Shown here piece after piece: positions 23,919 to 36,300 of a stretch of 64,000 nt of DNA. The stretch is from Oxytricha trifallax. Lineage: Eukaryota > Ciliophora > Spirotrichea > Sporadotrichida > Oxytrichidae. The notes under the pieces were generated by a model, which searched no databases, was not told the DNA's origin, and saw only the letters and a list, made by a program, of their open reading frames with translations. How positions within the stretch are numbered: the stretch's first letter is position 1; every line of letters starts with the position of its first letter. Made by a program: the position numbers and the translations under genes. Location: NCBI GenBank assembly GCA_000711775.1, contig ARYC01019199.1:1-64000 (forward strand). The letters run 5' to 3'.

Positions 23919-24540
23919 CAAAACCCCAAAACCCCTTAATGAGGTTTATAAGTGCTTTGATTTGTAGGGAATATGTTAGGGGTTGGTGTTATTAATAGAT
24001 TTTAATGTGAAATTTATAGAAAATTTATTTGATTTAATCACTCAAAATGCACTTTTTGATCATGTGGGAGAGGTCTTAAGTTAATCTTACTTAACCACAA
24101 CTCTATCTATCCTATTGTTATGTCTGATCTTGAGTTTGGTTTTATTATTATTGACTCTGCCATTTTTTTCATTGATTGAGATACTCTTGTTTTGTCAATA
24201 AATTGCTTTATTCTTTGTTTGCATCTTTCTCGCACCTTGTAGACTAGTAATCGTTGCGAGGCATATCGCACTCTATTATTATTGCTGACATAGCCCACAC
24301 ATCCCATTGAAAGTCTCCATCTCTCCAGTCTTTTCTTTCTGGATAATAACCTGGAGTTCCCATTACAGTTCCAAGCCTTGATACTTCCACTCTTTTGACT
24401 CTGTTAAAATCGATTATTGCTACTATTACAGGTGAGAAGTTTATGATTATATTTTCTGGCTTCAAATCTCTGTGAACAAATCCTAACTTATGAAGCTCTT
24501 TGATACCCTGTATAGTATAGGTTGCTATTAATCCAAGCTA
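23919..24540 (-). mobile_element. Truncated TBE, effector-gene end only
   Basis: Starts CAAAACCCCAAAACCCC right after AAT (23,916-23,918) and continues with the TBE terminal repeat (TTTATAAGTGCTTTGATTTG). Inside is the C-terminal half of the zinc-finger/kinase gene on the minus strand. Homology stops near 24,540, where a GC-richer block begins. The other two genes and the far end are absent. Confidence 0.85.
24107..24540 (-). pseudogene. C-terminal half of the TBE zinc-finger/kinase gene
   Basis: Reads KELHKLGFVHRDLKPEN (catalytic loop), then IDFNRVKRVE (DFN where kinases usually have DFG), then GTPGYYPERKDWRDGDFQW (activation and P+1 region). The 3' part has frame breaks. The zinc fingers and N-lobe are missing because the element is truncated. 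Confidence 0.8.
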
Positions 24541-24545
24541 TCTAT

Positions 24546-25680
24546 GATTTCTTTAATCAGTTATGAAATCTATGAGATAATGTGGAAAGAGCTCGATATG
24601 GAAACTCACGCAAGGTTAACCGATTCTTATCCATCTAAATAACGGTCGAACAGTCATCACTTTTCCTGGCATATCAGTCATTAACGAGGGATAGCGAAAT
24701 CGCAAAACAACGGAGGATTGGTAGGCGAAGCTACAGTATCTGATGAGAAACCAGGGCTCTCCCAAGCTCATCAAGCTAAGATTGATGAGTGATTGAATAC
24801 CCTACTGCATTACGAATGAAGGTATCGCCTGTAATTTGCTCGCGTTTCACCACAATACCATAACCTGATAATTAATTTCCCGGCACTCGCGATTACTTTC
24901 AGTCAACACACTTATTCTCCATTCGCGGATAGGCAGAGTGGAGCAATACCCCTATGTACGGTTTCAAGCAGCATCGACATCCGCGTGCAGTTATTTTGCA
25001 GTTTTAAAAATGGGGAGAGAGGCTTTGAGAATCAATACTCAAATTTATAACATAGCAATTGCACCGAAATTTAATAGCGAGTATCCAGAAGGCGTTATCT
25101 TCGGTTCCACAACGAAAGATACTGCTGGTTACTGTAGCTCTCGGAGTCTTTAGATCAGAAAAAATATCTCAAAAGAATTTGGCCTAAATCTGTATGAATT
25201 TTGTACGACCTGTAGCTATTCCTGCTTACTTCCCAAAACAGTAACAATATTGTTGTCGCAATGATAGTTACATGAGCAACTTCAGCGGGAGTAAATTAGT
25301 GGACTAGCGCTGCGATATTTACCGATCTCCTCGGTGAAGCAACGATATCAGCAAGTGTAACTAGATAGTCCTATATAAATTACAAGATACTACTTATCGA
25401 GTAACTAGATACTCAGGTCCGCGTAACTAGATACTTGTGCCGGGGAATAGCTTATTAATGGGAGAGTGCGGTATCTGAGGTTTCACAGTGGCTACAATTT
25501 CCCCCAAAAGTCGAAGTAATAGGCACTTAGAAGAACAATACTTTCAAATTTACAAGAGAGGGTCGGAGACAAGCAAAATACCTACGCGTGCTGGCGAAGT
25601 AGGATATCACAAAGGTCAACAATATCTTCGCACAGGTGACTCAGCAAAAAATTTGTGATATGGTTGAATTAAATATATAC
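24546..25680. other. GC-richer island, unidentified
   Basis: About 1.1 kb with clearly higher GC than its surroundings. It has one protein-like frame (24,938 on: MGREALRINTQIYNIAIAP, then FGSTTKDTAGYCSSRS) and a thrice-repeated GTAACTAGATA-type motif at 25,356-25,430. Neither strand gives a family I know. Candidates are a macronuclear-destined segment of an unrelated chromosome, organellar DNA or foreign DNA. Confidence 0.35.
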
Positions 25681-25720
25681 TACTCATACTAACCTCCTCG
25701 ATGCAAAGTGAGTATATAAT

Positions 25721-26264
25721 TAGCTAAAATACGAACATTTAGGTGAATAAATTGATTAATCAAGATTACACATGTATTATTTTAAATATTAAATTAAATA
25801 TTTAAATCTAGGTAATCTACCGCAGTTTTTATAGTACAAGCCTGTTTTGCGGTAGAGTACCCTAATTATATTAATTAAATTAAATTCATAAATACAACAT
25901 TACTTTTTACAAAGAATGCATTTCATAATTAAATAATAAATTTCTAAATTAAAATAATATGATTTTTACTCTATATGGTAATAAAATTTGAAGATTTTTG
26001 CTTTTTATATTATAAATAATTAATTTATTCTACATATTATATTTCATTTTTTATGAAATGCATTCTTTGTAAAAAGTAATGTTGTATTTATGAATTTAAT
26101 TTTAATTTAATTAATATAATTAGGGTACTCTACCGCAAAACAGGCTTGTACTATAAAAACTGCGGTAGATTACCTAGATTTAAATATTTAATTTAATATT
26201 TAAAATAATACATGTGTAATCTTGATTAATCAATTTATTCCCTTAAATTTTTGTATTTTAGCTA
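25721..26264. repeat. Foldback element, 544 bp, with AAT duplications
   Basis: Inverted arms of ~240 bp starting TAGCTAAAATAC and ending ATTTTAGCTA, loop near 25,965-26,040. It is flanked by identical AAT triplets (25,718-25,720 and 26,265-26,267), the ANT duplication of TBE-type elements. The right AAT overlaps the ATG of the Snf2-like gene. Confidence 0.92.
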
Positions 26265-26265
26265 A

Positions 26266-29200
26266 ATGCAATCTAGACCTTTCGCAGATGGCTATTCCTG
26301 TGGAAGAAAATTTCCTATAAATTGTAATGTGCTTGCTAGATCAAACACAAAAAGCTTAAAAAATACATTGACCTAAGTTCTTCCATATGAAACAAGCATT
26401 TATCACGATGTTTCAAGCTACTTAAACACTGCAAGCGAGCCTTTTACACAAAACTACTACTCTTTAGATAACCTTGATTTCATAAAGTATTCTTAGAGAA
26501 CTAATGAATACAATGAGTATGACTATTATATGAGCGCTTTGCATAATGATGAGCAGAGACTGCATTTGATAACATTCGCAAACAAATTAATATAATGTAA
26601 ACAGATTGATTCTTCTAAGAGAAACAATTCAATGTTTAAGAAACTTGTCTATGGGGAAGACTGCAAAAATGCCGTAAAAATTTGACTATGTATTTGAAGT
26701 TAAGAGACATAACCACTTAGTGAGATATAACAAGAAAGAACTTACTTCTATTAATGATCTTGAAAGTGCCTCTTCAATTATTTTCAATCCTTTCTCTCAG
26801 AATTGAGTATTTAATTCTGATTAAAGAGAAAAATTGAATCATAATATTGTTAAAGACTGTCCTGACTAAACAGAGGAATAAATAGAACTATATAACATAT
26901 AAAATCCACTGATAATTGCCAATTTACATATTTAATTTTTAAATTAAGTAAGTAATTTCATAAATTAATGATAATACATTTAAGGCTTTTAATTTTAGCA
27001 ATTAAAATGTACCTTTAAGCTAGTAATTGACAAATAAAAATAGAAAAAAACAAATCAAAGAACAACTAAAGAAAGAATATGAAGAATAGCAAAGAACACT
27101 TTCAGAGAAAGTATAAATTTAGTTAGAGGAGAGAAAGAGAGAACTCGCAATGTAAAGATTACAAGACTAAATATGAATGAAGATCAAGAAATGGAGGAAG
27201 TTGAAGTTTAAGAGAAAAAAATAGAGAATGTTCAAGTATTTAACTTGATAATCAATCTGATGAGGATTGATTAGGAAATTCTCCAATAGGATGCAGAAAG
27301 GAAAGATGAAAAAATGGAAGTTAATTAATAAGAATAGGGGCTGAAGTAGATTAAGAGGTATTCTAAAATTCAAAAGTTTAGATGTTCATAAATGAAATTG
27401 ATTAAGAAATGACAGAAATTAAAACAATCAAAGTGCCTAAATATATTTAAATAGCCAAAGACTAAGATTAATAAGCATAAGATCAAGCTATTTTGGAAGG
27501 CAATACTAATATATTTAGTCAGAAATATCAATTAGAAAATGGATACTAGGCTGAAGACACTACACTGAATTATAAGAATTCTAAAGTCCCAATAGTTAAT
27601 AATTTTAAGAGAAGGAAAAAAAAGATGAATGAAAAAAATAAAATTAATTCATATCCTAATTCTGGATTATCAACAAATCTCCTAGCTCAATAAAATGATG
27701 CTTAATTAAATAATCAAGAATAACTAGAATAAAATCAAAAGCTGCAGTCCGCAGCTAAAAATTGTTTTAAAAGTATAATTATTTATTTAATAAGGATCTA
27801 AACACTTACCCTTTGGAAGATTAAAAATAATTTTCAAAAATAAGTTACACAAGAAGTTTCTCAGTAGCAGCAATAAAAAAATTGAATAAGTATAAAATTA
27901 GAAGTTTACTTATAAGAATTGTGAGGTGTTAAGGTATTTGATAGTAACATCATTACAAAGAGTTCAGATATTAGAGGAAACAATAAGACATTAAAAGTTT
28001 ATCATTCTCAAGGTAGTTGCTAATACAGTATACTTTATTTCTTCAAAGATTGTTAAAATTAGGAAGATACAATTTAATAAATTTGTTTAATGCGAATTAA
28101 TATAGTTAGCATCAAAAGGAGAAAGGATATGAGAGATTCTTTTATTAAAAGCTTATGCCGCACATAAACGTAAATCAATCTCCAAAATCCTCTGACATCC
28201 TCTTCTTCTCTCATAAGAACTTAATTTAACATGATTGTGGTAAACTTTAGAGATTAGCCAAGCTGCTTAGGAATCTTCACTCTAAAGGTCACAAAGTTTT
28301 ATTTTTTACACAAATGACTAGAATTTTAGATATTATGGAGCAATTTTCCAATTTACACGAATACTCATATGTTAGACTTGATGGCTCCATGAAGGTGGGG
28401 ATGCGTTAAAGAATTGTTAATAAGTTCAATTTAAATAAGAAAATCTTCCTTTTCTAGATGTAGTGGTATATTTGACGAGTGCTGATTATATTATCTTTTA
28501 TGATACCGATTGGAATCCTGCCATGGATAAACAAGCTCAAGATAGATGTCATCGTATAGGTCAAACTAAACTGTGCATATTAACAGGCTAATTTATGTTA
28601 ATACCATAGAAGAGAATATTTTTAAGAAGAGTTTGCAGAAGAGGGACTTTGGAGGTTTGATTATTGAAGGTGTTTTCGATATGAAATTCTTCAAGAAAGT
28701 ATCACTTAAGGATATCTTAGAAGACGACGACTTCTTAAAGCCAAAGCGCAGAAACCTTATTAAATAAGAAAATATAGTGTTTCATACCAACTATCAAAAT
28801 TTGGGACTTGAAAGCGGTTAAGACAAGGAAGTAGTTAATCAACTAGATTTTGAGAAGCAGAGAGAGAGATGGAATAGTATAGAAGGAGGTTCGAAGAAGC
28901 TCTTGTTAAAATAGAAGATAAAGAGGATGTAATTGCATTTTTAATAAGCAAAGCACAAAATCGATGATGAATCAGATGAAGACGCTTCTTCTACAGTTGA
29001 ACTTAAAAGTAAAATTGAAGATTAAGAAAAAAATTAAGCTAGCTTTACCGGCTAACCTCCTGAAGAAGGTCAAGAAGTGGATGTGAATTAACAAGCTCCA
29101 GCCTTCGATAATAAGGGCGCCTCTCAACTACAGAGTGAAATGAAAAAGAACGAGTTCATCAATTGGAGAAATCATCCAACACTCAATGAAGTGATCAAGA

Positions 29201-29570
29201 TGTGCATAGAATACTTAGAAAACGGGTTCGCATTCGATTAATACTTGGATGAATGAGCCAAGAAAGATGAAAAATTTGTTAATACTTTTTAAGATGAAAA
29301 AGACATAGAGAAATAAAAGAAAGAACACAAAAATGGAAACCAGAATAGTGTCAGTTAAATCAGCTTTTCAGAGAATGATGAGTAGATGTCTTAGAATGAT
29401 GAGCATGATTAATTAGAGTAATATTATAGAACTGTAGCTGATGCTTTAAATAACGTTAAAGACATGGAATTGAACAGAACTACTTTTTTGTTTGAGAAAT
29501 TGGCAATTAAGTATAAATTTGAAATAGTATCTTATAATGAATAAGGTGACTAAATTCATATATTTTTAAT
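26266..29570 (+). pseudogene. Decayed SWR1/INO80-type Snf2 remodeller
   Basis: ATG at 26266. The first ~180 codons are one clean frame (PFADGYSCGRKFPINCN, NEYNEYDYYMSALHNDE); a five-A run then shifts it. Lys/Glu/Gln-rich sequence follows to 27.95 kb. At 28.2-28.75 kb comes the helicase C-terminal lobe: [67 protein letters not shown], then VNTIEENIFKKSLQKRDFGG, closest to SWR1/SRCAP ATPases. The STRSGG segment is eroded by small deletions and the DEXH N-lobe is not found. A degraded germline paralogue is likelier than a working gene, though missing segments could lie elsewhere if the gene is scrambled. Confidence 0.8.
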
Positions 29571-30104
29571 TATCAAATTTCTCAAATTAAAAGTAATTCT
29601 CAGTAAAGTGCCTGTTTTATTTTAAATGTAAAGTTTAAACTATTTTAAATATTAAATAAATTAATATAATATAATTCTTATCCCTAAAATGAAACACAAG
29701 TTTTGGGTAAGACAGTAAAGAAGAAAAGTAGTGTTTAAATTAACTTATTTTATCAGTATATAATTTATCTAACAAACATCTTATTTTCTATTATCTATCA
29801 TGCGAATCTTTTCGTCCTCAATATGCTTTATTGACTCTAACTTCCTCTTCAATGATGTATTATATATATATATATATACCTGAATCTTTAAAATTGTTTT
29901 AAATACGAAACATTTTACTCATATGTTAGACTATTTATTAGCAATAATAATATTTAATTTATTCAACATGTGCGCTATTCTCTTAGTGATAAAATTTACT
30001 TGAAATTCAGCTTCTGTGACTAATTAATCAAGATTACTCAATGTGTTAATTATTAGCTACAAGTGATTTTTTTCCTTATTTGGCTTTGATCGTCTCTGAT
30101 TATA
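29571..30104. other. AT-rich spacer with AT microsatellite
   Basis: Non-coding looking. An (AT)n run lies at 29,860-29,876. Confidence 0.5.
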
Positions 30105-32892
30105 TCAATAAAATATTAAGAATAATTCAACTATCATTTAATTAAAATTAATTAAAAATTTTAATATATAATCAAACTACTGTTTTTAAATCTGTTGTAA
30201 GTTAAAACTCATAGCATTATGGTTTTTTTTATTAAGCTCTGAATCATCAGATTCATCAATTAAATTTGAGTTATGAGATATTATATTTTTTATGGCTTCT
30301 TATAAATGTGTTTCTATCAAAGCCCTCAGTACTTAACAAGTCAATTCTGAGCCTAATTTGTCTGCTAATTTCTATTCAATTTTGCTCTTAATCTTTTGAT
30401 TTATTCTCTTTAGATAGTTATTAAAACAATGAAATAATCTTATTCTTATATTTTGAGGTCTAGTTGTCTACTTTGATACAATAGTGTATGTTTCATGATC
30501 TCTCTTGCTCTTCTTAGCTGTAGACAATCCATTAAATGTTTCAAGTTCTTTTGTGACATTGAATGACTTCTTTAACTGCCAAGAGTAGATTTCTTCTCAT
30601 ACTTGTTCTTTGGAGACAGACTTGGTCTTTAATGTTAAATTTTATGCTTTGTAATTTGCGCATTTAAAGCTTCTTCATAGAACCTCTATGGATTTTTTTA
30701 AAAAGCTATATTGTAGTCAATTTGTTAATCAGCTTTCACGACATAAGATCTCTCTGGACTGGCCATGTAAATCACATTGGTGCACTTTTCACCAGATTTA
30801 TCGATTAAATTTATCTCTCTGATATGTTTGAAATGCTCAAATGATGAGTTTATCATACAAATTAATCTCTTATTGGGAGAATATGCAAGATAGAAGCTAC
30901 CATAAGAATCTTTGTAAACTGAATTATCCAACTACTTTTTATCGTAATTATACTCATTGCTAGCTTCCTAAAAAGCCTAATGAAATGCTGTTTTTCTCTG
31001 ATCGATAAGCTCAATAAGAACGTTATCAAAGTAATCTACTACTCTTTAGTTTTCTGCTTTCATTTCCTCTCATTTTCTTCTTAAATCTTCATCACCAAAG
31101 TTAGAAATTAATTAATCAAGAAATAATAATATTATTAAGTTCATCAAATTCCTATCTTTCGACTGATTGCATATTCATAAAGTTACCTTTATCGCTAAAG
31201 TGCTCTACTCTTCATAATATTTTGTATGGAAAATAAATTTGAATAAACAATAATGAAACTTCCAAAATCCATGCTTAAAATCATTATAAATATTTTTAAA
31301 CATACTTCTTCTTCTGATTTAAGTAGGTGAATCTATAAATTCTTCTTGATCTTCTTCATCAGCTTCTCTAGTTTAATATGAGGTATCTAATCTTACCGTT
31401 CCGTTTTTTTGAGTAACTTATGGTCTTGGTGGTTAATCGCATCTTCTCTCAAAGAAAGTGACTGTCCCTACAATATCCTTTCATTCAATAGTTTTTTAAG
31501 ATCTTGGAGAAAAAACTGTTGGAAGTTGACTATTGATGACAGATTAAGATTGCTTTTATTCCACTTCATAAGTTAATATTTGCTTCTCTAAATGATAAGA
31601 TTAGCCTGTTTGTAAATCTGAAAAGTCACAGAATACTTTATCGAAATATTTGACACTAAAGTTGTGATTCTAAATAGTATTCGTATGAGCTAAACTGCTT
31701 TTTGCTAGTAAAATTCATTAAATTTTAAGACTCATCTGTCGATAAATTTTCACTGCCACAGTTAGAGCCAATATTTATATTCAAGCACTCCTATGAGTCA
31801 GTGCCTTTTCTATTCTTAGCTTTGTAAGTATCAAACATCAGTTCTTTGTTATTGCATTTGAAGAGTAGATCAAGCTCAATTTACTTCACTTCATTTTCTA
31901 ATTGATGAATCTTTTTCTCTCTTCTTTGTTTCTTATCTTGTTGATCCATGAATTGCTGTTAGTGAGAACTGCTCCACGACCTTGAGGAGTCTTTGAACGC
32001 ATGTTTTGTTTCACTTTGGATTTTATAGCTGAATATTTATTTCTGAAGTCTTCTTTCTTTGATTAGGTGGATTTCTGTAAGTCATTACATTTTTTATTAA
32101 AATATTATGTGGAATCAAAGTTGACTATTTAAAAACTTTAAATGGTTTAGTATTAATAATAAAATCATCAATGATAGCTTACTTTCTAGATTATGATTTA
32201 TCAAGATCAAAATTATGCTTCCTCTATTTTTGCAATTTACTTGTTTAACTTTAATCTTGTACTTAATTTTATGTTTTTTATTTTTACTACAAATCTTTGT
32301 TGAGAGTCTTAGTTTTTTAAACTCCCTTCTTTTTACAACATAAATATTGAGGTTTGCAACGTCCTCTGCCATAATAAGTGCCTGTTTATATTTAACCCTA
32401 TTTTTGCTCTGATTCATCCTGTTTCCCTATATAATTCTTTAATTGTCACTTCCACTAATAATATGTGGAGTAGTTCTTGATTCTATGCATTTATACAAAC
32501 TGCTCTTATTTGGAGTTTTGTTGCCTTAATGCTGTGATTTTACATTTTAAGAGTTGTTTTATCTCAATTAATCCTCTAATTTAGCTTAAGACCTAATCTA
32601 GCTTGTACTTGAATGAATATTTATCTGAGGTGTTTTCTTTTATGCACTATTACCACTATTATCTTTATTTCTTGCACTGAGCGTTCTATCTCTTTGTCAA
32701 TTTTGCTATTTCTAGGTGCTTTGCTAATTATGAGCGATTTGATTTTGAGTTTTTGTCATGTAATTCTGAGATTATCTTAGTGGCTTGAGATTTTGCAATT
32801 GATCTAAGGAGTTGTTGAGGGGGGGACTCAAAGACTGCTGCAAAATATTCTAGTTGCTATAACTTGGCTGTAAATTTATACATAATTAGCAT
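30105..32892 (-). CDS. Large Gln-rich protein of unknown function
   Basis: Roughly 900 codons when TAA/TAG are Gln. ATG at 32,892 (MLIMYKFTAKLQQLEYFAA); blocks KFRLxx-free Gln-rich spacer, then SKKEDFRNKYSAIKSKVKQ, RREKKIHQLENEVKQIELD (coiled coil), KYFDKVFCDFSDLQTGQS, QKDIVGTVTFFERR, EYNYDKKQLDNSVYK, FYLAYSPNKRLICMIN, NVIYMASPERSYVVKAD, YTIVSKQTTRPQNIRIRL and LRALIETHLQEAIKNII. TGA at 30,105-30,107. Three in-frame TGAs and several frame changes interrupt it, so it is either decaying or cut by small IESs or introns I did not resolve. It ends 414 bp from the 3' end of the PIWI gene, on the same strand. No known domain. Confidence 0.55.
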
Positions 32893-33305
32893 TATTTTAT
32901 TTGATAGGTATAAACTGAATTCTACTACTACTATAAAAGTTTAGAGTAAATTCTTTTTTGATTAGTTTTTTCAAGATTGAGCAGTGAGTTAATACTAATT
33001 ATATCTTTATTAGTTCTGCTACATTTTAATTTAACGAATATATTTCACAAATATGGATTTTAAAGCATACACTTAATTTTTATTCTGCTACTTTATTCTC
33101 TTATAAATTAAATTACTTAGAGAATTGTACATTAAAGTATTATTTATATATTAGATATAGATGCCTGTTTTTTTTTTAATTTTTTTGGAATTAAAGTTAA
33201 GTATTTATAGTCCATACTTTATAGAACTTTCATTAAATTTTAGAAATAAATTGAAATTTGGTGTGGTTTGTATATATAGTACCACGTTTGTTGGTCTTAT
33301 GTTGC

Positions 33306-36300
33306 TCATAAGAAATGCAGAGACTCTTGTACGGTTGTGTCAAACATCTTTGTATTTATTCTATCACCAGGCAACATGAACAACTCCGCAATCTTGTGGG
33401 CATTAGTTTATTAAAAAATACCTTTTCTTTTTTATGATAGAAAGAATTGGAAAGACTTTTAAGTCAAAATATATAGGTATACACACAGGGAGCAGGTACC
33501 TTGATAGGTCCTTGCCAGTTTAAGTAGTAGTAGCATAGATCATAGGTTAACTTTTCGATTACGTCCTTCGAATGAGGGGAGTCGTTGAAGCCCACGAAGA
33601 AGGGAGTTGGTACAGCACAACTTTAAGTGGTTTGATGAGATATCATAAAGAACTATTTAATAATTTAATAGCTGCCTCTCTATAGTTTAACTTATGATTG
33701 ATAAATGTAAATAGATTTATTTCAAACTATGTATAAATTAATCTGTATTCTCATATAATTAAAATACTTATATTTCTAAGTAAATTTGAAATTATCAAGT
33801 AGAAGTCATATTCAAGATTTGAATCTTCACTTTCGACAACTCTAGAATCAATGATACATCCTGGTGGTGGGTTTTGCAAGTTTTATTAGTAGTAATCTAC
33901 GATGAACCTATGGCTTATTAACAATCATATATAATATATACCAGAGTAACATATATATATATATATATATATAGAGTATTATATCATTTTAAATCTAAAT
34001 ATGACTGTGATAAATGGCTTCTTTCTGGGTTTTATTGTAGTTTTCATTTATTGCTTGTCTGAATTGTGAGATTTCAGTTCTTAGTACTTGCCTTCTCATA
34101 GAATCACCAACTTCTATATATATTAATAAGCCACATCTGATTTCCAATTGTTTCTTTATAATAGTAAATATAGAGAGCAGTATAAAATTGAGCATTAACA
34201 GTTTAGAATTGTAATAGTTTATAACTTTTTAGTGTGTATAAAGAACAATTATGAATATACGAAATAAAAGTAGTATTTAACTACATCTCTGTAGAGAATA
34301 AGGTGTTCGGGGAATCTGCCATTGTGTTATAAATAATCTTGAAGTGCATTATTGAGGGCATTTGTTAAGTTCTTAGAAATTAATTCAATGTTTTTCTTCT
34401 ACACTATCTTTATAAATATTTATATTGTTATGTAAATAAAGTGACTTTCTATTCATGATATTTTAATTCTTTCTATAAGCAATTTTCATAAATAGTTAGG
34501 TAAACATTGGGATACTTTTTTAGAGTAGTACTGAGTCATTTCTCTGTAGTAAGTAGCACAGAACCCTATAACTGAATTTTGTCTTGAATGACCCACATCG
34601 ATTCCCAGCAACATGGTGTGTTTATCTGTTACTTAATTTCATCATTAAAAGCTTTTTTATCTTTACATTTTCATATTAGTTCTTAATAAATTGAATAAAA
34701 CCAATTTCAAGTGCATGTGTAATTTATTGAATATACTTAGGGAGACTAAGTTGAAGTGATCCCCTTGGAGTTTAGAGTTGATTTGTTTGAGGATAATGCA
34801 AGTCACGGATAAGTTACATTTATTTGCTACTTTATAGGAAATGGCTTGAGATCTCAATTTTCTCTGATAGCATATTAAATGATATAAACATGCGAACTCT
34901 TTTTAAAAGAATCATCAAATAAAAGAGTAAAGTATTATATTTATAACAAAAATCAGACTGCCTTGAAATCCTTATAAATTCTAAAATTTGGCACTAAAAT
35001 GACAACAATTTTAGATTTTTGTTCTTTGTTGAATTTAGTGTTCAGGACTTTATCTAACTCTACCTCGAATTCCTTCTTGTCTCTTGTGTTTTATAATTTA
35101 TTTTAAAACTAAGCACATATAAAAAAGGTGATCATAGTAATTTAAAAGAATGGTGGTTTATACAAAACTGTAAGAAGTTCTAAATAAAGTCTCTTTTATA
35201 TACTTAGTATTATTAAAAATATCATTTTATTTCATTAATATAATTACGAATTAATAAAATTATTTACTGAATGTGGAGATCTAAGGGAGAAAACACTATC
35301 AATAAAATAGATACACTTAGACCACACCTGGAAAAAATTATCAGTGAATATAGCCATAGAGAGTTGAAAAATTGCATCTTTTCCGCAACTTTTCAGATAT
35401 CTCAACAAAAACACCAAGGGAGTAATTCTCATTAACAAAATTTAAGTTAGGTTCCTATAAAGGATCTACTGTTCCTATTTGGTCAGTAAAAAATATTTCG
35501 ACAGGATTCCAGCTATGTACCACTCTAACCAATAAGAGATGATTAATTCCTCTTCAGCTACCAAAAATCTAACCTTAGACTAATTGAGAGAGTTGATTCC
35601 AAAATTTGGAAAACCATTAATGACCTAGTTTGGATGACAAATTACGTCCATTTCAACCTCCCTATTAGACATAAAGAAAACAATATCGACGTCCCAGATC
35701 GGTAGAATATTTAAAACTAATTAAAACCAGAACATAAACTGAACAGAAATTTCAGATCAGATATTGACAACTAATTCAACAGTACAATAGCTGAGACAAT
35801 AGACTATAATATAAAAGAGCACAAAGAATTTACTAACATATTCCACGATGACCTGATGAGATAAATTTAGAGAAAATGAGCATATATTATACAAATCTAT
35901 GCAAAATATTAGATAAATAGATAATCCAAGATACACCCTCAAAAACAATCTAAAAGACTAGCTTTGATGTACTTCTAAAGAATGTGAAATAACCCTAAGA
36001 CTTCCAGAGCTACAACTACCATATTGGGATGAAGCTCTTTAAGTCCAGAATAACACTTAAGCTCATAATTACGTAGTAACTTAGGTTATAAATGACAAAA
36101 CAGTACAAGTATAACTATACATAAATAACCACAAAGCAAACATTCTTCAAGAAATCATAACCAAACCAGGAACATCCTTATTCAATTTCCTAGAGGTGAA
36201 GAAGATTCTACTAGATTCTTTTGTAGATGAAGGCCTTAAAATGAAATTGCAAAGGAGAAAGACAACTATCAGCTAATAATTGGAAACAAAATAGCTGAAC

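Noticed and set aside
29855-29880. CRISPR-like or regulatory repeat
   Set aside because: It is a plain AT microsatellite. No spaced repeats of CRISPR type occur anywhere, as expected for a eukaryote.
33161-33379. Plus-strand open frame of 72 codons
   Set aside because: It is the shadow of the PIWI C-terminus and IES 1 on the opposite strand, where the conserved protein match is unambiguous.
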